A stretch of DNA of 64,000 nt from Robertmurraya sp. FSL R5-0851 (GCF_038002965.1 NZ_JBBOOE010000001.1:446501-510500), one strand, 5' to 3'; positions 34,066 through 43,158 are shown, numbered from the stretch's first letter. Notes: a model not told the origin generated them from the sequence alone. Translations and numbers: made by a program.

Positions 34066-35301
34066 ATGCAAAAGAAACCGTTGGATGCATTAATTCAGGA
34101 CCTAGAACAAGAAATGATTCGGCTTGGCTATACCGAGGGATCTATGAGGTTTTACCGAAGTAGATGGCAGAAACTGCTCCAATTTGCACATGAACAAGGT
34201 GAAACATACTATTCGGAAGGGTTGGGAATTAAGTTTGTTGAAAAATACTTTCATATCCTCGAAAAAGATTTTGATAAATCTCTTACACAGTCAGAGACTC
34301 AAGAACTTCGAATTATTCGAATGATTGGTGATTTTCAACTACACTCAACTATTTTACGTCGCTACTATAAGCATAAGGAAATCCTTACGGATTTTTACTT
34401 TATCGAAATTAGTAACCGTTTTAAGCAATACTGTGTAAATAAAGATTATTCCAAAGCCACAATAGACCATTATGTAAAACAATCTGCTAGATTCATGGAT
34501 TATCTTTCTTCGCAGAAAGTTAAAGATTGTAAAGAAATCAATCTTACATTGATTAACGATTACATTAAAACCTTGGCGGGATATACATACAAAACAGTAG
34601 AACAAAATATCTGTTCCTTGCGTGCCTTTTTCCGCTTTCTCCTAGTTACAGAAGAAATAAAGATTGATTTTGCTTCAAAAACGCCTATGATTCAGGCAAG
34701 AAAACAGACCCGTATTCCATCTGTATGGACAGAAGATGAATTGAAAAGGTTAATCTCTGCCATTGATAGAGGGAGTCCAAAGGGCAAAAGAGATTATGCA
34801 ATTATATTAATAGCATGTTGCCTCGGCTTAAGGTGTACAGATATTAAAAATTTGAAAATGGAGCACTTTCTCTGGGCTGAGAAAAGGCTTGTATTTACTC
34901 AATCAAAAACTAGGCAGCCTTTAACTCTTCCATTAACACCGGAGGTGGGATGGGCAGTTATTGAGTATCTTAAGTACGGTCGTCCTAAAATAAACAGCCC
35001 CTATGTATTTGTAAAGCACATGGCACCATTTGGGCCCTTTTCTGAAGGAGATCATTTAAATCAGTTAATTAAAAGGTACATGGAATTAGCACACATTCCT
35101 ACATTAAAAAAAAGAAGAGGAATGCATTCCCTTAGGCATACCATGGCCAGTATACTTCTCGAAAAAGATACACCACTTTCCACCATTTCAGATATCCTTG
35201 GTCATGTAGATACAAACTCAACAGCAGTTTACTTAAAGGTTGACATCAAAAGGTTGAAAGAATGTTCCCTTGATTTTAAGGAGGGATTGAGTGATGAGTG
35301 A
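34066..35301 (+). CDS. tyrosine recombinase, RIT subunit A
   Basis: 411 residues from ATG 34066, eight bases after GGGAGG. The N-terminal SAM-like domains bind DNA; the catalytic domain has Arg in CCLGLRCTDIKNL, Lys in SKTRQPLTL, HSLRHTMAS, LGHVDTN and the nucleophile Tyr in TAVYLKVD. All catalytic residues are present. It overlaps the next recombinase by eight bases. Three consecutive recombinases of different subfamilies are characteristic of RIT elements, in which all three are thought to be needed for transposition. Bases and codons match the neighbouring low-GC genes. Confidence 0.9.
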   Translation: MQKKPLDALIQDLEQEMIRLGYTEGSMRFYRSRWQKLLQFAHEQGETYYSEGLGIKFVEKYFHILEKDFDKSLTQSETQELRIIRMIGDFQLHSTILRRYYKHKEILTDFYFIEISNRFKQYCVNKDYSKATIDHYVKQSARFMDYLSSQKVKDCKEINLTLINDYIKTLAGYTYKTVEQNICSLRAFFRFLLVTEEIKIDFASKTPMIQARKQTRIPSVWTEDELKRLISAIDRGSPKGKRDYAIILIACCLGLRCTDIKNLKMEHFLWAEKRLVFTQSKTRQPLTLPLTPEVGWAVIEYLKYGRPKINSPYVFVKHMAPFGPFSEGDHLNQLIKRYMELAHIPTLKKRRGMHSLRHTMASILLEKDTPLSTISDILGHVDTNSTAVYLKVDIKRLKECSLDFKEGLSDE

Positions 35302-36280
35302 AATCATATATAAAGGCCCTTTTAAAAGTCATATCCAAGCTCATGTGGGACTGAAAAAGGCTATTGGATATAAATATGATAGGGATTCACGTGATTTAAA
35401 TCGATTTGACAGTTTTACAATGGAAAAGTATCCCCAAGCCACTGAACTTACTAAAGAAATCGTATTAGACTGGTGTAGTAAAAAAACTTACGAGGCACAA
35501 GCAAATTTATGTTCACGCGCATCAGTCATCCGCCAGTTTGGGAAATATCTGGATTCCATTGGAGTTAAAGCATATATCATCCCCAAGGGATACTTTCCTA
35601 CGGAGGAACAATATGTACCGTATATTTATTCTTTTGATGAACTAGAAAGGTTTTTTGCTGAAACGGAAAAATGCAAGTACTGTTCCGAATGTCCACACAG
35701 ACATCTGATTATGCCCGTGTTCTTTCGTATGATTTATATGTGCGGTTTAAGGGTATCCGAGGCAAGGCTTCTCAAAGTAGCTGACGTTGACCTTGAAAAT
35801 GGTATTCTGACTATAAATCAATCTAAAAAAGATAACAGCAGGTTGGTACCAATGTCGGTGTCCCTTACGGAACGTTGTCGGATTTATTCGAAAATGGTAC
35901 ATCCTTATCCAAGTGCCGAAGATTATTACTTTCCTGCGCTTGATAACAGACCGATGACGACCGGAAATGTCTATAAAAATTTCCGTAGGTTTTTATGGAG
36001 TGCTGGAATTTCACATGGTGGAAGAGGAAATGGTCCTCGTATCCACGACTTTCGCCACTCTTATTCAGTTCATTGTCTGAAAAAATGGGTTGATGAAGAA
36101 AAGGATTTAACGGTATATCTTCCAGTACTTAAAACGTATTTGGGTCACGATTCCTTTAAAGAAACTGCTTATTATCTGCGCTTGACTGCGGATGTGTTTC
36201 CATCTATTACATTAAGGCTTGAAACGCGGTATCCGGGAATGATTCCTCAATTAGATGGTGATAACGATGAAACCAACTGA
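35294..36280 (+). CDS. tyrosine recombinase, RIT subunit B
   Basis: 328 residues from ATG 35294, seven bases after AGGAGGGA; a GTG at 35291 is less well spaced. Catalytic Arg lies in MCGLRVSEARLL, Lys in QSKKDNSRLVPM, the HxxR box in IHDFRHSYSVH, His in TYLGHDSFKET and Tyr in AYYLRLTA. A CxxC...CPHRH segment (KCKYCSECPHRH, about residues 127-138) may bind zinc and is typical of the middle recombinase in these trios. It overlaps its neighbours on both sides, so the three are translationally coupled. Confidence 0.9.
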   Translation: MSEIIYKGPFKSHIQAHVGLKKAIGYKYDRDSRDLNRFDSFTMEKYPQATELTKEIVLDWCSKKTYEAQANLCSRASVIRQFGKYLDSIGVKAYIIPKGYFPTEEQYVPYIYSFDELERFFAETEKCKYCSECPHRHLIMPVFFRMIYMCGLRVSEARLLKVADVDLENGILTINQSKKDNSRLVPMSVSLTERCRIYSKMVHPYPSAEDYYFPALDNRPMTTGNVYKNFRRFLWSAGISHGGRGNGPRIHDFRHSYSVHCLKKWVDEEKDLTVYLPVLKTYLGHDSFKETAYYLRLTADVFPSITLRLETRYPGMIPQLDGDNDETN

Positions 36281-37280
36281 TTTTGCGAAGCACCTTACGG
36301 AATTTCTTTCGGTGTACCTTCCGTCACAGAAAAATGTCAGTAGGAATACCATTCAATCATATCGTGATACATTTAAACTTTTGATAAAGTATTGCCAAGA
36401 AAAGAAAAACATTCGAGCAGAAAGGATTACTTTAGATATTCTTTCAAGTGAAACGCTTATTGGCTTTCTGGGCTGGCTAGAAAAGGTTAGAAAATGTAGC
36501 ATCTCTACTAGAAATCAGAGGCTTTCAGCGATTCATTCCTTTTTTCGTTATGTTCAGGCCGAAGAACCTTCCGGTCTTTTCCATTTTCAAAAAGTAATCG
36601 CAATCCCCTCCAAAAAGGCAGAGAAAACTGTGGTGGAGCATCTGTCACCAGAGGCTATGAAACTACTTCTAGAACAGCCCGAAAGGGGCTGCATTAAGGG
36701 TCGACGTGACCTTACATTGATGAGTGTTCTGTATGATACTGGCGCAAGGGTGCAGGAACTAATTGATATAAAAGTAAGGGATGTAATCTTAGAAAATCCG
36801 GCAGTGATTGTATTAACAGGAAAAGGAAATAAGACAAGGCGAGTTCCTCTTTTGAAAAATTCCGTATCATTATTGGAACGCTATATTATCGAAAATAATC
36901 TGGATAAACCATGGAAAAATGAATATCCTCTCTTTACAAATAATCAGCAAAACAAGCTTACTAAGGAAGGGATTGCCTATATAATAACAAAATATGTTGA
37001 ATTAGCTAGGAGAACATCAACCCTAGTTCCTTCGAAAGTGAAACCCCATATGTTTCGTCACTCGAAGGCAATGCATTTACTACAAGCAGGAGTAAATCTC
37101 ATATACATACGTGATTTTCTTGGACATGTAGATATAAAGACGACAGAAATTTACGCCAGAATAGATACTGAGACGAAAAGAAAGGCAATTGAAAATGTTT
37201 ACCCTGATTTGATTGATAGCACTCTTCCCGACTGGAATAAGGATCAGGCATTGCTTACTTGGCTTTCCGAATTAAAGTAG
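36267..37280 (+). CDS. tyrosine recombinase, RIT subunit C
   Basis: 337 residues from ATG 36267 (MKPTDFAKHL), preceded by GGTGAT; an ATG at 36255 in the same frame is an alternative start. Catalytic residues: Arg in YDTGARVQELID, Lys in GKGNKTRRVPLL, HMFRHSKAMHLL, FLGHVDIKTTE and Tyr in IYARIDTE. XerC/D-like in build. It ends nine bases before the first motif of the right terminal array. Confidence 0.9.
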   Translation: MKPTDFAKHLTEFLSVYLPSQKNVSRNTIQSYRDTFKLLIKYCQEKKNIRAERITLDILSSETLIGFLGWLEKVRKCSISTRNQRLSAIHSFFRYVQAEEPSGLFHFQKVIAIPSKKAEKTVVEHLSPEAMKLLLEQPERGCIKGRRDLTLMSVLYDTGARVQELIDIKVRDVILENPAVIVLTGKGNKTRRVPLLKNSVSLLERYIIENNLDKPWKNEYPLFTNNQQNKLTKEGIAYIITKYVELARRTSTLVPSKVKPHMFRHSKAMHLLQAGVNLIYIRDFLGHVDIKTTEIYARIDTETKRKAIENVYPDLIDSTLPDWNKDQALLTWLSELK

Positions 37281-37288
37281 GCCAGAAA

Positions 37289-37370
37289 TTATGCAAAGTA
37301 AATGGGATATAACCCCTTATTATTTATGGGTTTAGAAAGTTTACTTTGCATAATATTTTACTTTGCATAA
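37289..37370. repeat. right terminal repeat array of the RIT element
   Basis: TTATGCAAAG direct at 37289-37298, inverted (CTTTGCATAA) at 37344-37353 and 37361-37370; all three are extended by TAAA/TTTA. It mirrors the left array. Confidence 0.8.
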
Positions 37371-38670
37371 GGAGGAATCCTATCTCCTCTATTATCAAAC
37401 ATAGTTTTAAATGACTTAGATTGGTGGATAGCTAACCAATGGGAATGCCTAAAAACAAAACATGCTTACGCGACCAATAGTAAGACAAGAGTGTTAAGGA
37501 AAACGAATCTCAAACAAATGTATATCGTTAGATATGCAGATGATTTTAAGATTTTCACAAATTCTCATCAATCAGCTATCAAAATATTTCACGCTACCAA
37601 GGAATACTTAAAAAATCAGCTAAACCTTGATATTTCAACCGAGAAATCAGCGATTACAAATCTTAGAAAGAGAAAGTCTGATTTTCTGGGCTTTTCTCTT
37701 AAAGCAGTAACCAAGCGTAATAAATACGTAGCCAATACACACGTTATGGATAATAAGATGAAAAATATACTAGGAAAACTTAGATATTTAATTCGCGAAA
37801 TCCAAAGTAAGCCAACACCACATACTGTCATGGATTATAACGCTTATATTCTCGGAATAAAAAATTACTTCAAGGTTGCGACTCATATCAATAAAGATTT
37901 TGGAATAATAGCCTATCGTCTATTGAAAACCATGTATAATCGTCTGAAACCAATTGGCAAATATGGAAAACCTATTAAACCGACAGAAACATACAAGAGA
38001 CTTCATAAGAATAATTTCAGAACATATAAAATTGCTGGTGTATATTTATTTCCATTAGGAGATATTCAAACAAGTAATGCCATGAACTTCAGTCAAGATA
38101 TATGTAATTATACGAAAAAAGGAAGGCTTAAACTTTATCAAAATCTTAGAGCCGACGTTGCCATAGAAATTAACAAAATGTTACAAATACCTTTCGGCAA
38201 GGACAATTTAGAAATTGCAGATAACAGAATTTCAAGGTACTCAATGCAATTAGGCAAATGTGCAGTAACAGGGGAATTTTTAACATCTAATCAGGTACAC
38301 TGTCATCATAGGTTACCCCGACATATGGGAGGTACAGATGAGTTTAATAATCTTGTAATCGTACATAAAGATGTCCATAGATTAATCCATGCTACAAGTG
38401 AAAAGACGATTGAACGATATAGGAACATTCTTCAATTAGATGGAAAACAATTGAAGAAGCTCAACCAATTTCGTAAAGTTTGTAATTTAGTTGCTTTAGT
38501 CTAAAAGAATAAGATGGAACGCCTAATGCGGTGAAAGTCGCACGTTGGGTGTGGAGCAGGGGAAAAGATGGAGATAACATCAAAGTCTTACCTATTGCTA
38601 TTAAGCTATAGGGGGCTTTAGTTGAACAACAATCAATATTTTGGTTTACTAAATCAGGTTATTGGTTATA

Positions 38671-38721
38671 AAAAAAGGATAGATGAATACAGGTTTTAAT
38701 CCTGGTCATCTATCCTTTTTG
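38671..38721 (+). terminator. intrinsic terminator downstream of the intron
   Basis: AAAAAGGATAGATGA pairs with TCATCTATCCTTTTT; an inner CAGG/CCTG extends the stem. Confidence 0.85.
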
Positions 38722-38732
38722 TTCTATGGTAA

Positions 38733-38996
38733 AGCACTTTTTACCTCAGCTTCAAATTATATTCTATATTAAAAGGGATTGGTTATTGGGATAATGGAAA
38801 TATCCCAACTAAGGCTTCCGTTTCAGCATATATGGCGAGTTCTAATGATAATACAAGCGTAATGTATAAAAGCGAACAAGAAATTATATTTACAGAAGAG
38901 GACTTCAATGAGTTAACTGAGTTTGAAAAGGCAGAGATTGAAAGAAGAGCAGCACAAAATGCTGAAATTGTTGAGACATTAGCTACAGGAAGATAG
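38733..38996 (+). pseudogene. C-terminal fragment of an unknown protein
   Basis: A frame without a plausible start reads KGIGYWDNGNIPTKASVSAYM, then MYKSEQEIIFTEEDFNEL and FEKAEIERRAAQNAEIVETLA to a stop at 38996. Its composition looks like genuine protein, with a helical charged tail. It has no ribosome site and lies beyond the intron and a terminator, so it is probably the 3' remnant of a larger gene. No family is recognised. Confidence 0.35.
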
Positions 38997-39040
38997 TAGT
39001 AAAATAAAAACAAATATAAACCATTTTTACTATATTAGCG

Positions 39041-39067
39041 AAAAAGCTCTTCATTGAAGAGTTTTTT
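39041..39067 (+). terminator. intrinsic terminator
   Basis: AAAAGCTCTTC-ATT-GAAGAGTTTTTTT follows the fragment above. Confidence 0.85.
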
Positions 39068-39116
39068 TGTTAATATATTGAATATACAATCTATTAAAAC
39101 TAAGAGGAGACTAAGC

Positions 39117-39401
39117 ATGAAAGTAACGATAAATCAGTGGGCACTAATTCTATGCTTGCTTTCTTGGGCTTTTTTTACACTAATTTCCTTCAGTAACATC
39201 GGAGCAACAGAATCTACACGTTCGTTACTATTTATTATCTGTTTAGTTATTGCTGGTAGTAACTTTATATTATCTCTAATAGGATTTAAAGATATTAAAA
39301 GTAGTCTCTCAGCTTTAAGAGTTATCATTTCATTAGTTTTAAGTCTAGTGCTTGCTATAGTATGTGGTTTTATTATCATTTCAGGGAATTTGCTCGGGTG
39401 A
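39117..39401 (+). CDS. small three-TM membrane protein, hypothetical
   Basis: 94 residues from ATG 39117 (MKVTINQWALILCLLSW), after AGAGGAGA. Three hydrophobic segments are visible: ALILCLLSWAFFTLISF, LLFIICLVIAGSNFILSLI and VIISLVLSLVLAIVCGFIII. This pattern is seen in many small Bacillus membrane proteins of unknown role. Nothing in the surroundings points to a function. Confidence 0.6.
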   Translation: MKVTINQWALILCLLSWAFFTLISFSNIGATESTRSLLFIICLVIAGSNFILSLIGFKDIKSSLSALRVIISLVLSLVLAIVCGFIIISGNLLG

Positions 39402-39460
39402 AAATAAATTCCATGATAATGGCTAGAGTTTTAATTGACTCTTTAGTTTTAACGTAATTG

Positions 39461-39547
39461 TGCTATAATAAAATATAACTAAATTAATTAAAGCGATGAC
39501 CGCTCAATTCCTCCTTTTATTTTAGGGGGGATTTTGCGGTCTTTTTT
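39461..39547 (+). promoter_or_regulatory. promoter and leader terminator in front of the XRE gene
   Basis: Extended -10 TGCTATAAT at 39461-39469, then a leader with a long hairpin: GACCGC (39487-39492) pairs with GCGGTC (39536-39541), with CCTCC/GGGGGG inside, and T7 follows. It stands between promoter and gene, so the transcript would be attenuated. Confidence 0.55.
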
Positions 39548-39575
39548 TATTTATTTACATAGAAAGGAGTCCCCT

Positions 39576-39821
39576 ATGATAACCGTAGATAAACTAAATG
39601 AAATTGAAATAGAAGATGATGTAGAAAGGTTAATCATCCTCCGAAAACGACTAAACCTTTCCCAATATCAATTTGCACAAGCCGTTGGAGTAAGTTCGAG
39701 TTACATAGGTCAAGTAGAGAGAGGGAAAATCCATATAACCAATAAATTTAGAGCTCGAATCAATGATTTTTTGAAGCGGGAGAAAGAAATGTATGAAAAA
39801 GATATTTTTAGCAATTTCTGA
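39576..39821 (+). CDS. XRE-family helix-turn-helix regulator
   Basis: 81 residues from ATG 39576, seven bases after AAAGGAG. The HTH is clear: LRKRLNLSQYQFAQAVGVSS followed by YIGQVERGKIHITNKF. It probably regulates the plasmid- or ICE-like gene block that follows, perhaps together with the leader hairpin. Its end overlaps the start of the TadZ-like gene by 29 bases. Confidence 0.85.
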   Translation: MITVDKLNEIEIEDDVERLIILRKRLNLSQYQFAQAVGVSSSYIGQVERGKIHITNKFRARINDFLKREKEMYEKDIFSNF

Positions 39822-41326
39822 TAGAGAAAAGGAAGAAGTAAATAGGGTCATAACAAAAAACTATCCTGGTATGGAATTCAACTACTTAGAATCCAAAAAT
39901 GAAGTAATGAGTACGCTACAATCCCCGTTTTTTATATTTATAACAACTAATAACTACGTAGATATGAAGAAATTAGAGGAAATCGAATTAAAGGGGAAAT
40001 TGTACTTATTGGATTCCTCTGGGCAATTAAAAGTAAATAACCCTAAAGTCTTTACGTGTAAAAGTGTCGATGATTTAGTGGTTGAATTTCGACTCTCTCT
40101 CTTCTCTGGACTTCAATTTGATAAACAAGGTTCCCTTCCTAATAATCAAAAAGAAGCCTCTCAACCAAAAGTCGATGTGGAAAAAGAAGAATCGGATAAG
40201 AACGAAGTTCCAATGCAGGAAAAAAATGAACCGGACGAGTCAACTAATACACATTCAGCGATTGAGAATACTCCAGAAGAAATACAGCCAGTTGATACCA
40301 CCACTAACAGTGATGACCACTTAACAAAAGAATCCAATATAGAAGTTGATAATGAGAATAATAAAGTTGAATTATCGATAGAAGAAGTTCAGTCCAATAA
40401 AGATATAACAAAGACTAAGCAAGAATCGATTGACCCCAAAGTCGAAGGCCCAACAGAAACTAAAGTAAAAGGTCCATCCCTGATTGAAAAGGCTCTTAAA
40501 ATGGGCGAAGCGATGGATCTTGTCACATTTAAAAATAAAAAAACAGTCGGCTTATGGGCTCCTTTATCAGCTGGTGTTACCACTTTTCTTTTTGATTTCG
40601 CTATATATCTTCAACAATATGATGCTCCGGTGGCTGTAGTAGAAGTCCCTAAAGAGAATCAGCACCATTTAAAAATACTAGAAAGATTTGGCTCAAAGCC
40701 AGATAACTGGTTGTCATTCATAGAAAACTTTCATACAACAACAGAACCAAACAATCGCTCATTATGGATGTACCGAGGGGTTAGATGGTTCCCTTTAGGA
40801 GTGAAGGATTTAACCTATAAAAGAAAATAAAGAGTTTACAAACAATTTCTTTCTAGCTGTTAAACGCACCAAATTTGTTATGGTTGACCTTCCTACAGGA
40901 AAAATGGACGCAGCAACACTTGATTCTCTTCCCCATTTAGACGAATTATGGGTCTTTGTGGACGATGATTTTGACAGACAGTTGGAGTGGAGTGATTTTA
41001 TTACCAACACACTTATTGGTAAATATCAATTACCTATAAAGCTTATCCATAGCCGTTCACATCCAACCAAAAGCCGTCCAAAAGATGTTGCTGAAAAATT
41101 TAACTTACCGCTCATTGGTGTTCTTCCCGCTATGTGGGATTTAGTTCTGGCCAATAAACATGAAAAAAAGCCCCTCATTGATAATTTAGTAGCATTTAGG
41201 AAAATGGAACCTGCCTTTCATCAACTAGCTAAAGAGTTAATTGGAGAAGAATTAGAAGTGAAGTACAAACCTAGCTTCTGGTTAAAGATAAAAAGAAAGT
41301 TAATGGGTAGTATTGATTCAAACTAA
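39793..41326 (+). pseudogene. TadZ/CpaE-like P-loop ATPase, frameshifted
   Basis: The N-terminal part (39793-40830) has a receiver-like beginning (MKKIFLAISDREKEEVNRV), an acidic low-complexity linker (residues about 110-215) and a degenerate P-loop segment (TVGLWAPLSAGVTTFLFDFA). It stops in AAAAGAAAATAAAG; in the next frame the protein continues NKEFTNNFFLAVKRTKF, VMVDLPTGKMDAATL, LWVFVDDDFDRQ and ends at 41326. A one-base change in the A-rich stretch breaks the gene, or it is a sequencing error. Such MinD/CpaE-like proteins are found on conjugative elements and plasmids of Bacillus. The P-loop lacks the usual GKT. Confidence 0.65.
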
Positions 41327-41429
41327 ATGATGGTGCTAGAATGATAGTAATCTATTTTTTCTTTTTTAATTTTTTTGCAACCCACTTTTTTTGCTTGGGT
41401 TAGCGGTTACTATTAAACTAGCGATCTTT

Positions 41430-41497
41430 GGGTCGGGGTAAACAGAGCTTTCTTTGAGGTGCTCTCATTTTACTTCTTCCCAGGGGTCGCTTTTTTT
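41430..41497 (+). terminator. leader hairpin/terminator before the DUF4258-like gene
   Basis: GCGATCTTTGGGTCGGGGTA pairs in part with the segment ending CCCAGGGGTCGC, followed by T7. It resembles the arrangement at 39487-39547 and 21501-21574. Confidence 0.5.
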
Positions 41498-41522
41498 ATT
41501 TAATCCACTGGAGGTGAATGGA

Positions 41523-41816
41523 ATGAACTTGAAAGAGCTTAAAAAAGTCTTAATGACAGGCAAAGGTACAATTAGTATTGGAAATCACACCAAAGAACGT
41601 TTACACAAACGTGGGTATTCCAAAGGGGATATTGTTTCTGCGATCTTCACAGGTGAAATTGTAGAACGACAAGGAGTAAACAAAGTGGTCATAGCAGGTA
41701 GAGACAAAGATAACAATCCGATTGTTATAGTTGTAGCAAAGGAATCATCTCTCTCCTACAAATTAGTAACGGTCATGCCGCCTATTGATCATTTCCGTTT
41801 CAAGGACTGTATTTAA
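41523..41816 (+). CDS. DUF4258-like small protein
   Basis: 97 residues from ATG 41523, six bases after GGAGGTG. The segment ISIGNHTKERLHKRGYSKGDI with VSAIFTGEIVER and a beta-rich end (VVIAGRDKDNNPIVIVVAKE) matches the DUF4258 fold, which is related to RelE-like toxins and mobile-element proteins. It lies between the TadZ-like pseudogene and the DUF3854 gene, behind its own leader hairpin. Function unknown. Confidence 0.65.
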   Translation: MNLKELKKVLMTGKGTISIGNHTKERLHKRGYSKGDIVSAIFTGEIVERQGVNKVVIAGRDKDNNPIVIVVAKESSLSYKLVTVMPPIDHFRFKDCI

Positions 41817-41848
41817 ACTAAAAAACTTTAATAAGGGCTGAGGTATTT

Positions 41849-43111
41849 ATGAAACTATTTAGAAAAACAAGAGTTGATGACTGGTATGAATACTATCGCA
41901 CTCCGTGTGTGATATGTGGTAAAACCGGTGGTTGCATGGTGAATGTAGATGGTTCAGCGGTTGCTTGCATCCGTATAGAAAGTAAAACTTACTTTTCAAA
42001 GAACTCTGCTTTACCAAGTTACCTTCATTTTCTTAAGGAAGAAAAAAGAAAACAAATTGATAAAAATGAGGTAGAACCTATTAATGAAGGCCATCCAAAA
42101 CAAAAGAACAATGTACTTAATGGAGTGTTTCGCTCTTTATTGGATTGTCTAGAGTTAGAGGAAGATCACTATAAACATTTAGTGTCTCCGGAAAGACAAT
42201 TATCAGATACACAAGTCACTATAAGACAGTATCGTAGCTTTCCAGAAAGACCGTGGGAAATTGCTCGTATGCTTCAAGAAGGGTTAGAAATTGATCACTT
42301 CAAAGGTGTTCCTGGTTTCTATCTAAAGGATGATAAATACTGGACCATAGCAGGTACAAAAGGGATTTTAATTCCGTTTCGTAACCAATACAACGAGATT
42401 GTCGGGTTTCAATACCGTATTGATAACCCACCTAATGTCGTTGAAGTAAAATTAAATGGTCCAGGATTAAAGGCACGTATTCTTGAGCAACCAAATAAGG
42501 TTCAAGTACTTTTCGATGGAGAAGTCATTTCAGAACAGATTGTTGAACTAGGTAAGAAATGGACAACCATCTATCATGATGGTGAAATGAAAGGCTGGGT
42601 TCGTGTGGTGAAAGGCAACAGATACTTTTGGCTTTCATCAGCTAATAAGCCTCATGGAACAGGTTCAGGGAATCCTGCACCGATACATGTAGCTGTTCCG
42701 ACCAAAAAGCTAAAGAACTGGAAAGAGGGAGAATTACTTAAGGCACGTACCGCTTGGTTATCTGAAGGTCCTTTAAAGTGTGACATAGCAGCTGATTGTA
42801 TCGAAAAGCTCTATGATCCGCTTGAAATCGAAGATATTGGAGATACCTTCTTAGCACTACCGGGTGTTGGAGCATGGCGCTTGGCTATTCCTGTATTAAA
42901 AGAAATGGGAGTAGAGCAAGTAAACCTATGTTTCGATGCTGACGCTGTTTCAAATCCACAGGTTAAGAAACATTTAATGGAATGTGCCAAGGAATTAAAA
43001 CTTCAAGGTTTCAAAGGTAACTTAATCTTATGGAATGAGAATGAAGGGAAAGGAATAGATGATTTTCTTCTTGCTGGCGATAAAATTCCACATATGAAGA
43101 AAATGTTCTAA
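41849..43111 (+). CDS. DUF3854 primase-like protein with zinc finger and TOPRIM domain
   Basis: 420 residues from ATG 41849 with a weak GAGGT. The N-terminus has a zinc-binding cluster (TPCVICGKTGGCMV...ACIR) as in phage and plasmid primases. The C-terminal third is TOPRIM-like: Glu in WLSEGPLKCDIA, LALPGVGAW, DxD in LCFDADAVSNP and the closing GIDDFLLAG. This DUF3854 build is found in replication or primase proteins of plasmids and integrative elements. It supports reading 39.4-43.5 kb as the relic of a plasmid or conjugative element. A terminator follows. Confidence 0.75.
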   Translation: MKLFRKTRVDDWYEYYRTPCVICGKTGGCMVNVDGSAVACIRIESKTYFSKNSALPSYLHFLKEEKRKQIDKNEVEPINEGHPKQKNNVLNGVFRSLLDCLELEEDHYKHLVSPERQLSDTQVTIRQYRSFPERPWEIARMLQEGLEIDHFKGVPGFYLKDDKYWTIAGTKGILIPFRNQYNEIVGFQYRIDNPPNVVEVKLNGPGLKARILEQPNKVQVLFDGEVISEQIVELGKKWTTIYHDGEMKGWVRVVKGNRYFWLSSANKPHGTGSGNPAPIHVAVPTKKLKNWKEGELLKARTAWLSEGPLKCDIAADCIEKLYDPLEIEDIGDTFLALPGVGAWRLAIPVLKEMGVEQVNLCFDADAVSNPQVKKHLMECAKELKLQGFKGNLILWNENEGKGIDDFLLAGDKIPHMKKMF

Positions 43112-43124
43112 AAATGTAAAATTC

Positions 43125-43158
43125 GAAAGTCTTCCCTTAAGAGGTAGACTTTCTTTTT
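43125..43158 (+). terminator. intrinsic terminator
   Basis: GAAAGTCT pairs with AGACTTTC, followed by T6. Confidence 0.85.

Larger units (their letters stand above)
33901..37370 (+). mobile_element. recombinase-in-trio (RIT) element nested in the group II intron
   Basis: 3470 bp containing three overlapping tyrosine recombinase genes on one strand and nothing else. Each end is an array of the motif TTATGCAAAG: direct at 33901, 33927 and 33944 and inverted at 33998 on the left; direct at 37289 and inverted at 37344 and 37361 on the right, so the outermost copies are inverted relative to each other. The flanks are GGGGGA (33895-33900) and GGAGGA (37371-37376), an imperfect 6-bp repeat. The intron protein reads on without loss of a codon when the element and one hexamer are removed. 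Confidence 0.88.
33229..38504 (+). pseudogene. ltrA: group II intron reverse transcriptase/maturase with HNH domain, interrupted
   Basis: The first part (33229-33900) contains RT motifs TDGITIDQYK, PKPNGKKRPLGIPTMRDRL, YGFRPNRSTHHV, VVDIDIQGFFDNVSH and ends GTPQGG. The second part (37377-38504) resumes in the correct codon with ILSPLLSNIVLNDLDW, catalytic YADD in IVRYADDFKIF, the maturase domain, and a C-terminal HNH endonuclease (CAVTG...HCHHRLPRHMGGTDE...NLVIVHKDVH). Apart from the insertion the frame is intact over about 600 residues. The GTG start at 33229 lies 12 bases after GGAAGGAG. The element inserted exactly at the PQGG loop. Confidence 0.9.
32529..38600 (+). mobile_element. group II intron, split by a recombinase-in-trio element
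   Basis: The likely 5' end is GTGCGAAACG at 32529. About 700 bases of structured RNA precede the intron-encoded protein at 33229. Domain V is clear at 38519-38552: ACGCCTAATGCGG-TGAAA-GTCGCACGTTGGGTGT forms the usual hairpin. Domain VI and a 3' end near ...TATTGCTAT at about 38600 follow. Without the 3.47-kb insertion at 33901-37370 the intron would be about 2.6 kb. Both splicing ends and domain V look intact, but the split reverse transcriptase means it can no longer move by itself. Confidence 0.8.

Noticed and set aside
33901..37370. TTATGCAAAG arrays as a CRISPR-like repeat
   Set aside because: The copies are short, partly inverted and confined to the two ends of the recombinase element; they are terminal sites, not a CRISPR array.
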